Assembly (NCBI GenBank): GCA_964195515.1
Contig: CAXMQO010000075.1
Coordinates: forward strand, 1-7,451
From: JAHEEL01 sp964195515
GTDB taxonomy: Bacteria; Actinomycetota; Acidimicrobiia; Spongiisociales; UBA5794
DNA length: 7,451 nucleotides
Reading direction: 5' to 3'
The translations under genes were made by a program, and so were the position numbers. The notes below the pieces were generated by a model, which was not told the origin of the DNA, made no database searches, and saw only the letters and a program-made list of their open reading frames with translations. Positions 1 to 5,048 of this stretch are shown here, piece by piece (positions within the stretch are counted from its first letter, which is position 1; the number at the start of each line of letters is the position of its first letter).

Positions 1-23
1 CCGGTGCCCTTTCGAACTCCGGG

Positions 24-41
24 CCGACCCTTTCGGGTCGG
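24..41. repeat. Hairpin, 7-bp perfect stem with TTTC loop
   Basis: CCGACCC at 24-30 pairs perfectly with GGGTCGG at 35-41 around a TTTC tetraloop. GGG at 21-23 can also pair with CCC at 45-47 across a three-base bulge. Neither strand has a T-run after the stem, so a Rho-independent terminator is not well supported. It may be a structured RNA end or a transcript-stabilising hairpin. The octamer CCCTTTCG occurs at 7-14 and again at 28-35. Confidence 0.5.
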
Positions 42-110
42 TTGCCCCCGGTTCGGTCTCCCGGCTGGGCGACAATCGAGAAACTATGGACCCTGTGCGC
101 CATTGTCCAC

Positions 111-132
111 CGAAAACACTGGTTAGTTTTCG
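111..132. repeat. Inverted repeat CGAAAAC-N8-GTTTTCG
   Basis: A perfect 7-bp inverted repeat: CGAAAAC (111-117) and GTTTTCG (126-132) around an 8-base loop. It is more AT-rich than its surroundings. It lies about 70 bases beyond the stop of the minus-strand gene and could act as an inefficient terminator or a protein site. The stem alone cannot decide between these. Confidence 0.4.
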
Positions 133-182
133 CGTTCGATCCTGAGGTTTCGCGAACCGCACGCTGAGAAGCGAATTCCGTG

Positions 183-210
183 GCCCGTGGTCCGTAGTCC
201 GTAGTCAGGA
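183..210. repeat. Degenerate tandem heptamer (GTCCGTA)
   Basis: Four consecutive 7-base units are visible: GCCCGTG (183-189), GTCCGTA (190-196), GTCCGTA (197-203) and GTCAGGA (204-210). The middle two are identical and the outer two are degenerate. The array overlaps the TGA stop (complement of 205-207) of the minus-strand membrane protein gene, so its last unit contributes the end of that gene. It looks like a decayed simple-sequence repeat of the kind that can recur between genes. Confidence 0.5.
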
Positions 211-459
211 ACCCTCTCCGACACCGCGAACGCGGCGGGACCGGAAGTCGTGGACGGCAATGATGATGAGACCCAGGCCTGCGGCACCGGCGAAGATTCC
301 GATGAAGAGGATTGGGAGTCCCCAGAAGAGCATGGACCGGTCTGGTTCCCCCGCCTGCCCGACCACAACATCCCACAAGTACCACTTCAGCGCCGCGGCA
401 CCGACGATCAGCAAGACCGCGCCGCCAACCGCACCCAGAAGTGAAAGAACAATCCGCAC
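205..459 (-). CDS. Small two-helix membrane protein, unknown function
   Basis: I do not recognise a family. The 84-residue protein has two clear hydrophobic segments, about residues 3-24 and 43-69, each long enough to cross the membrane. A short loop rich in W, D and E (about 25-42) joins them, and the tail is basic (FRSRRVRG, 72-79). By the positive-inside rule, both ends should face the cytoplasm and the loop should lie outside. The start is GTG at 459. An in-frame stop lies only three codons upstream of it, so little extension is possible. No Shine-Dalgarno is visible, but a TAGCGT hexamer ends six bases before the GTG, which would suit a leaderless message. The gene is divergent from the nuclease operon and nothing ties it functionally to that operon. 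The hydrophobicity pattern argues for a real gene. Confidence 0.65.
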   Translation of the reverse strand: MRIVLSLLGAVGGAVLLIVGAAALKWYLWDVVVGQAGEPDRSMLFWGLPILFIGIFAGAAGLGLIIIAVHDFRSRRVRGVGEGS

Positions 460-465
460 GCCCGC

Positions 466-471
466 ACGCTA
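466..471 (-). promoter_or_regulatory. Possible -10 box (TAGCGT) for the membrane protein gene
   Basis: Read on the minus strand, TAGCGT fits TANNNT and ends six bases before the GTG start at 459. That would place transcription initiation at or next to the start codon, giving a leaderless message. Leaderless messages are common in Actinobacteria. No convincing -35 box is visible. The hexamer is degenerate, so chance is a real alternative. Confidence 0.3.
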
Positions 472-741
472 GACGGACCGGATCGAGCAGCGAATAGGGA
501 ACTCCCCCGAGGGACGACCGCCATACGCACCTACGAACCTTCTCCACTCGCTGAACGGGCAGCGCAGACCGCGCCAGGAGATCGGCGTGACAAAGAGCCG
601 CGAGGCAGAAGAAACGCAGACTCACGGCACGAGGTCGAGGCCGAGTAGGACTCGACCGATGTCAAGGGCACCGTGGGTGGGTTGTAGCTCGAAGGGATGG
701 TCGGCTCGTACGCGCGTAGAGGTGCCTCGCGAGGCCACGGA

Positions 742-755
742 TCGCAATCTTGCGA
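742..755. promoter_or_regulatory. Possible operator dyad TCGCAA-N2-TTGCGA
   Basis: A perfect 6-bp inverted repeat with a 2-base centre lies about 100 bases upstream of the operon's predicted transcription start. Eighteen bases before it begins is the start of a 12-bp perfect palindrome (724-735). Dyads of this size suit a dimeric regulator, but dyads of 12-14 bp also occur by chance at about this frequency. It does not match the actinobacterial LexA pattern (GAAC-N4-GTTC). Confidence 0.25.
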
Positions 756-843
756 CCCATCTGTTATCCCCCCCACACCCGCGTCATCCCATTCTTCGAC
801 CCGAGGTAGTTACACAGCTGTCGTTCGTGTCACACCGGTCCCG

Positions 844-849
844 TATAGT
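844..849 (+). promoter_or_regulatory. -10 box TATAGT for the nuclease operon (leaderless)
   Basis: TATAGT differs from the TATAAT consensus at one position and ends seven bases before the ATG at 857. Transcription would therefore start at or within a base of the ATG, making the message leaderless. No Shine-Dalgarno precedes this ATG (CCTCCCC instead), as expected for a leaderless gene. No good -35 box is seen at the usual spacing; positions 821-826 read TCGTTC. A GTG-T-CAC dyad at 827-833 sits in the promoter spacer and could bind a regulator. Confidence 0.55.
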
Positions 850-856
850 CCTCCCC

Positions 857-1663
857 ATGACGTCGAACACTCAGCAGAGCGGAAGTGACCGCGTGGGCCT
901 GACAAGCCTCTCTCCCTCGCGGGCCAGCGACTTCAAGCGCTGCCCTCAGCTGTTCAAGTTCAGCGCGATCGATCGAATTCCCACGCCGCCGACGGTGTAC
1001 CAGGCGAGGGGAACGACCGCTCATCTCGCTCTTGAGCGGCTCTTCGAGTTGCCGGCAATGGATCGAACCCCTGAGCGTCTCTCCGATCTCTTTCGAGCGG
1101 CATGGCTAGAACTCAAGCCGCGAGCGTTCGCCGATCTGTTCGACGGCATCGAGGCCGAACGGGCCTGGGGCATCGAGAGTCTCGCCATCCTCAACAATTA
1201 CTTCGCGATGGAGGATCCCACCCAGATCGATCCGCTGTCACGCGAACTCGACATGACTCAGGCCGTCGGGGACATGACGATCCGCGGCATCCTCGATCGG
1301 ATGGAGGAGACGCCCGAAGGTCTCGTGATCACCGACTACAAGAGCGGCAAAGCCCCTCCGGATCGATTCGCCATGCCGGCGTTCTTCGCTCTCAAGATCT
1401 ATGCACTCCTCGTTCGCATCCGGGAGGGTCGAACGCCCGTCGCGCTCCGTCTGATGTACCTCACGGGCCCCAAGGTCCTCGAGATCCCGATCGACGACGG
1501 GCAACTCGATGCCATGGAGCGGCAGCTGGAAGCCCTGTGGAGCGCGATCGAGCAGGCAATCGCGACCGACCATTTCCCGCCGCGTACCGGCGTGTTGTGT
1601 GACTGGTGCTCCTACCAGGACATCTGCCCCGCCTTCGCCGACGACAGAGGGGGTGGCGTCTGA
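857..1663 (+). CDS. Stand-alone RecB-family Fe-S nuclease, PD-(D/E)XK
   Basis: This 268-residue protein is a single RecB/Cas4/AddB-type nuclease domain. These are metal-dependent nucleases that cut DNA, often stabilised by a 4Fe-4S cluster. Visible motifs in order are: FKRCP with the first cysteine (C29), a helix histidine (H56 in TTAHLALERL), the acidic motif II residue D147 in GILDRM, and the motif III core D160-Y161-K162 in TDYKSGK. A C-terminal triad follows, C248, C251 and C257 (CX2CX5C). The four cysteines should bind the cluster. The ATG at 857 is preferred because it follows a -10 box by seven bases and falls just before the conserved domain. An in-frame extension to 587 adds about 90 low-complexity residues. 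It is the first gene of the operon and overlaps the next by four bases (CTGA). It resembles the uncharacterised actinobacterial RecB-like proteins of about 280 residues, such as Rv2119. Its substrate and polarity cannot be told from sequence. Confidence 0.9.
   Translation: MTSNTQQSGSDRVGLTSLSPSRASDFKRCPQLFKFSAIDRIPTPPTVYQARGTTAHLALERLFELPAMDRTPERLSDLFRAAWLELKPRAFADLFDGIEAERAWGIESLAILNNYFAMEDPTQIDPLSRELDMTQAVGDMTIRGILDRMEETPEGLVITDYKSGKAPPDRFAMPAFFALKIYALLVRIREGRTPVALRLMYLTGPKVLEIPIDDGQLDAMERQLEALWSAIEQAIATDHFPPRTGVLCDWCSYQDICPAFADDRGGGV
1646..1653 (+). promoter_or_regulatory. Ribosome binding site AGAGGGGG deciding a CTG start
   Basis: The purine run AGAGGGGG lies inside the end of the nuclease gene and ends six bases before CTG at 1660. 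This spacing is good for the CTG and far from any ATG or GTG in the DUF488 frame. It is the main reason for choosing the non-standard start. Confidence 0.5.
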
Positions 1664-2085
1664 CGACCACGATCTGGACCATCGGCTCCGGGGAGCGGTC
1701 GTTCGACGACGTCGAGCGGGACCTCGTTGACCTCGACATCTCCATGATCGTCGACGTCCGCACGCGGCGCGACGACCCTCGAGTCCGGGACTTCGACCAT
1801 CGCCGCCTCGAAGAGCTCGCTACCGAAGCCGGCTTCGGATATCGCTGGATGGGCTCGACGCTCGGCGAGGATTCAGTTGCCGAAGTCGGCACCGGCGTCG
1901 ACGACCTCATTGCAATCGCTGAGGCATCGCGAACCGTCGTCCTCTGCCGCGAGCCCGACGCGGAACAGTGCCACCGTTCAACGGTGATCGCACCGGCCCT
2001 CGGGGCGCGAGACGTCGCGGTCGTTCACATCCTGCCGAACGGCACCACGCGACCCCACGAGTCCCCGCTGCCCTTCGACCGATGA
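1660..2085 (+). CDS. DUF488 family protein, probable CTG start
   Basis: The 141-residue product has the hallmarks of DUF488: an N-terminal strand with TIGSG (residues 7-11, compare TIGHS), VDVR (31-34), a central W-M-G...LG segment (63-69), and the signature VLCREPDAEQCHRSTV (94-109) with C96, C104, H105 and R106. The family's function is not established. The usual arginine/proline stretch after VDVR is altered here (RTRRDDPRVRDF). No ATG suits the start: the nearest in-frame GTG (1606) adds 18 arginine-rich residues and lacks a ribosome binding site. CTG at 1660 has one at proper spacing and makes the same 4-base overlap seen at the other two junctions. TTTIWTIG would then form the N-terminus typical of the family. 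Lying between a nuclease and AdnA suggests a role in DNA end repair or defence, which is inference only. Confidence 0.8.
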   Translation: MTTTIWTIGSGERSFDDVERDLVDLDISMIVDVRTRRDDPRVRDFDHRRLEELATEAGFGYRWMGSTLGEDSVAEVGTGVDDLIAIAEASRTVVLCREPDAEQCHRSTVIAPALGARDVAVVHILPNGTTRPHESPLPFDR

Positions 2086-5048
2086 CCGGCGACATCCGCG
2101 TCGACCCTGCCGACTGGTCCCGACGAGTGGCACCGGGTCCCGGGCCACAGCTCATCGTCGGTGGACCCGGTACGGGCAAGACGGAGTTCATCGTTCGGCG
2201 GGCGGTGCATCTCATCGAAGGAGGAGACGGAGAGGCGCTGCTCGTGCTGTCGTTCTCACGGCGCGGCGCCACTGACCTCGACGCTCGAATCCGGGCCGCA
2301 GCTGCCGGTCCCGCTCGGGCGACGGACGTCTCAACGTACCACTCCTTCGCCGCCCGGCTCCTCGAGACCTATGCGCCGTATCGCGGATGGGAACGACCTC
2401 CCGACGTGTTGCCCGGCCCGGATCAGAAGCGGCTCGTCGCCGAACTCCTCGAGACCGAGGATCCGAGTCGATGGTCACCCGCCTATCGGCCCCTCCTCAC
2501 GACTCGAACGTTCGCCGATGAGGTCACCGACTTCGTCCTTCGGTGTCGCGAGCAACTCATCGGTCCAAGCGACATTGCTGAGCGATCAAAGGATCGAGCT
2601 GATTGGTGGGGACTCTCGACCTTTCTCGACCGCTACGATCGGATGCTCCGGCATCGAGCGGTGATCGACTACGGCACGCTCCTTTCGGAAGCCGCCGGCC
2701 TGCTGGCCGACCCGACGGTCGCAGAAGCCGTCGGCGCCCAGTACCAGCACGTCCTCGTCGATGAGTACCAGGACGCCACCCACGCCCAATCCGTCCTGCT
2801 CCAGCGTCTCGTGAGCGGGCACGGCCGCGTCACAGTCGCCGCAGATCCGTACCAGTCCATCTACAGCTTTCGCGGGGCCGACATCGAGAACGTCAGTCGA
2901 TTCCCCGATGACTTCACCTTCGACGGTTGGCCTGCCGAGCGGCTCGTCCTCACCACCTCATTTCGCGTGCCGGAGGCGATCCTTGACGCCGCCGTTCGGA
3001 TCACCGCCCACGAACTCCCTGGCGCGGCGGGAAAGGTCGCCCCCGCACCGGGTGATGGGTCCGTGGAGGCCTACCGATTCGGTCAGCAGGTCGAAGAATC
3101 GGAGTGGATCGCTTCGGAGATCCACAGGCTCAACCTCGAGCAACGCATCCCATTCGATCGGATGGCGGTGTTCACTCGATCGAAAACGCGTTTCGTTGCA
3201 TCACTCTCCCGATCCCTCGAGCGGAGAGACATACCCCACGACCGACCCGACAGTCGACTCGTCGATCAACCCGCCATCCGATTCATCCTCGACGTCGTCG
3301 CGGCTGCGACGAGCGCCGATGGGGAGATTGAGACCGATCGTGCCGTGCGCCGTATTCTTCTTGGCCCCGTGTTCGAGACCCCGCCGGCGCAATTCGCCGA
3401 ACTCTTCAGAGAGCGGACGGACCGTGGGCGTTCCTGGGCCGCGATCGTGCGATCGGGCATCAGAGATGGCGCAGCGCTCGGCGATTTGCTATTCGACCCC
3501 GCGTGGGCGAACAAGGACGTGGCCGTTGCGGGTCTGTGGCAACTCTGGTCGACGCTCCCCCAGATCGCCGATCTGGCAACCAGCCCCCACAGGGAACAGG
3601 ATCGTGCTGCCTGGTCCTCGTTCGCCCAGGTGCTCGAACGGTGGAACGAACGCAATCCACGCGGCACGCTGCTCGAATACCGGAAACACAGCGAGATCGA
3701 GGAGTTCGAAGCGAGCCCTCTCCTGTCGTACCGGGCCGACGAACACGATCGGGTCACCGTCACCACACTCCACCAGGCGAAAGGCCTCGACTTCGACGTC
3801 GTGTTCATCGCCGACGCCGTCGAAGGGGTCTTCCCCGATCTCCGCACGCGCGACTCGCTCCTCGGGACACGCCACCTCCAACCTCACCTGCCGACCGACA
3901 CGGCCGGATACCTCGCATTCCGACTCCAGGAAGAGCGGAGACTCGCCTATACGGCGATGACCCGTGCTTCCCGCCGGGTTGTGTGGACAGCCACCGACTC
4001 CCGCTTCGACAACGATGGTGGTACGCCGAGCCGATTCCTCCCTCTCGCTCTCGGTGCACCAACCGTCGCTGAGGCCGTCTCGGAGCCCGCCGGGCATCAC
4101 CGGCCGATCACGACCCGGCAATTCGAAGCGGCGCTTCGCCGAATGGTGATAGATCCTTCGCTGCCTCCGCCCGAACGCCTCGCCGCGGTGCACACCCTGG
4201 CTCATGGACAGGACGTGGGCCTGCGATCACCGATGCGCTTCGCAGGAGCCAGAGAACCGGGCCCCGACACCGGTGTCGCACAACACCCCCCGCGCCTCTC
4301 CCCCAGTCAGGCCATCGCCTACGAAACCTGCCCGCGCCGCTACGTCCTCGAACGGAAACTTGCCATCGGATCCGAGCCGAGCAATGCCACCGAATTCGGG
4401 ACCCTCATCCACGCAGTTCTCGAACGCGTCGAGAACACGGCGACCGAACGCGGCGACCGGCACGGAACCGCCGAGGAGGCACTCGCTGTTCTCGATGAGC
4501 TCATGGAGCCGGGTGCCTTCGGCGGCGCCGCCTACGACGCGGCGTGGCGGAACCGTGCCCATGCCGCTCTCAAGAACACCTACTCGTTGTGGCCGAGCAC
4601 GGGAACGCCGGTGAGTTCCGAAGCCAAGCTCAGTGTGCAACGCGGCGACGTCCACTGGCTCGGGCGGGTCGATCGCATCGAGGAGCGCGATGGATCTGTG
4701 GCGGCTGTCGACTACAAGACAGGCCAACTCGCCAGCATCGACGAGGCCGCGACCTCGCTCCAACTCGGTTTCTACCTGATCGGTGCACTGGAAGACCCGG
4801 ATATCGCTGCCTTCGGGCTCGCAACCGCAGCCGAGATGTGGTTCCCGATGGAGGCACAGAAGCGATCGATCGCCACACGATCGTTCGACGTCTCGAATCT
4901 CGACACGATCGAGGACCGTATGACGGCCGTCGCTCTCGGCATCAGCGGCGAAGACTGGACGCCGAGACCCGGTGCCGCGTGCGGCCGCTGCGGTCTCCGG
5001 GTCCTGTGTCCCGCCATGCCGGAAGGCAAGGAGGCATTCGCCACATGA
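2082..5048 (+). CDS. adnA: AdnA-like UvrD helicase / RecB-type nuclease fusion
   Basis: This 988-residue protein joins an SF1A motor to a C-terminal nuclease. In mycobacteria AdnA and AdnB form a heterodimer that unwinds and resects double-strand breaks. Motor motifs are Walker A GGPGTGKT (27-34, K33), Walker B DEYQD (227-231), motif III ADPYQSIYSFRGA (D255, Q258, R264), SFRVPEAI (motif IV), TLHQAKGLDFD (H564, K567) and motif VI EERRLAYTAMTRA (617-629, R628). The Q-motif glutamine is missing: DPADWSRRV replaces the usual EQ. The nuclease has C750, H777, D864 (GRVDRI), D877-Y878-K879 and C967, C970, C976 (CX2CX5C), so it looks active with an Fe-S site. ATG at 2082 overlaps the DUF488 stop (ATGA) and has no Shine-Dalgarno, so it probably relies on coupling. 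It is somewhat shorter than the roughly 1,045 residues of the mycobacterial subunit. Assignment to AdnA rather than AdnB rests on gene order and the altered Q motif. A generic UvrD-RecB fusion is the alternative. Confidence 0.8.
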   Translation: MTGDIRVDPADWSRRVAPGPGPQLIVGGPGTGKTEFIVRRAVHLIEGGDGEALLVLSFSRRGATDLDARIRAAAAGPARATDVSTYHSFAARLLETYAPYRGWERPPDVLPGPDQKRLVAELLETEDPSRWSPAYRPLLTTRTFADEVTDFVLRCREQLIGPSDIAERSKDRADWWGLSTFLDRYDRMLRHRAVIDYGTLLSEAAGLLADPTVAEAVGAQYQHVLVDEYQDATHAQSVLLQRLVSGHGRVTVAADPYQSIYSFRGADIENVSRFPDDFTFDGWPAERLVLTTSFRVPEAILDAAVRITAHELPGAAGKVAPAPGDGSVEAYRFGQQVEESEWIASEIHRLNLEQRIPFDRMAVFTRSKTRFVASLSRSLERRDIPHDRPDSRLVDQPAIRFILDVVAAATSADGEIETDRAVRRILLGPVFETPPAQFAELFRERTDRGRSWAAIVRSGIRDGAALGDLLFDPAWANKDVAVAGLWQLWSTLPQIADLATSPHREQDRAAWSSFAQVLERWNERNPRGTLLEYRKHSEIEEFEASPLLSYRADEHDRVTVTTLHQAKGLDFDVVFIADAVEGVFPDLRTRDSLLGTRHLQPHLPTDTAGYLAFRLQEERRLAYTAMTRASRRVVWTATDSRFDNDGGTPSRFLPLALGAPTVAEAVSEPAGHHRPITTRQFEAALRRMVIDPSLPPPERLAAVHTLAHGQDVGLRSPMRFAGAREPGPDTGVAQHPPRLSPSQAIAYETCPRRYVLERKLAIGSEPSNATEFGTLIHAVLERVENTATERGDRHGTAEEALAVLDELMEPGAFGGAAYDAAWRNRAHAALKNTYSLWPSTGTPVSSEAKLSVQRGDVHWLGRVDRIEERDGSVAAVDYKTGQLASIDEAATSLQLGFYLIGALEDPDIAAFGLATAAEMWFPMEAQKRSIATRSFDVSNLDTIEDRMTAVALGISGEDWTPRPGAACGRCGLRVLCPAMPEGKEAFAT
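5028..5034 (+). promoter_or_regulatory. Strong Shine-Dalgarno AAGGAGG for adnB
   Basis: A perfect AAGGAGG lies within the last codons of adnA, ten bases before the ATG at 5045. It supports that start and lets ribosomes load on adnB independently of coupling. The upstream adnA start has no such site. Confidence 0.7.

Larger units (their letters stand above)
1..204. other. Left-edge non-coding stretch
   Basis: I find no gene I can support here. The stretch holds a hairpin at 24-41, a second inverted repeat at 111-132 and a heptamer repeat reaching the stop codon of the minus-strand gene. A 19-codon plus-strand reading frame (86-145) exists but has no supporting feature. The region could be the 3' flank of a gene left of the window plus the 3' flank of the minus-strand membrane protein gene. 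No T-run follows either hairpin in the direction needed for a classical intrinsic terminator. Confidence 0.5.
460..856. other. Divergent intergenic region with short dyads
   Basis: About 400 bases separate the minus-strand membrane protein gene from the operon. Open frames through it give low-complexity products rich in R, S, P and T with no domain, so I leave them out. The part nearest the operon contains several perfect dyads: GCCTCGCGAGGC (724-735), TCGCAA-TC-TTGCGA (742-755), ACAGCTGT (814-821) and GTG-T-CAC (827-833). The -10 box at 844-849 follows. The first 230 bases or so (460-690) show nothing I can interpret. Confidence 0.5.

Noticed and set aside
24..41. Intrinsic terminator
   Set aside because: The stem is good but no T-run follows on either strand, so I list it only as a hairpin.
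531..776. Minus-strand open frame of 81 codons in the divergent region
   Set aside because: It has no hydrophobic, catalytic or repeat pattern and no ribosome binding site. Its composition is that of non-coding sequence.
587..856. In-frame N-terminal extension of the small nuclease to an upstream start
   Set aside because: The added 90 residues are low-complexity (R, S, P, T, H), precede the conserved domain, and would run through the promoter at 844-849. The ATG at 857 fits the family length.
863..868. TCGAAC as a LexA half-site just after the operon start
   Set aside because: The second half (GTTCGA at four-base spacing) is absent. The same half-site at 12-17 also lacks a partner, so SOS control by LexA is not supported.
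857..1663. Small nuclease as Cas4 of a CRISPR system
   Set aside because: The Fe-S nuclease fold is shared with Cas4, but no repeats, cas1 or cas2 are present and the neighbours are AdnAB.
3560..3576. Inverted repeat CCAGATC-GCC-GATCTGG
   Set aside because: It sits within adnA codons and is explained by GATC-rich coding sequence. There is no terminator context.
2908..3960. Plus-strand open frame of 350 codons inside adnA
   Set aside because: It is an out-of-frame shadow with extreme S, R, P and T content and covers conserved helicase motifs read in the adnA frame.
3489..4205. Minus-strand open frame of 238 codons inside adnA
   Set aside because: It is antisense to helicase motifs V and VI, has no domain, and is a typical GC-rich shadow.
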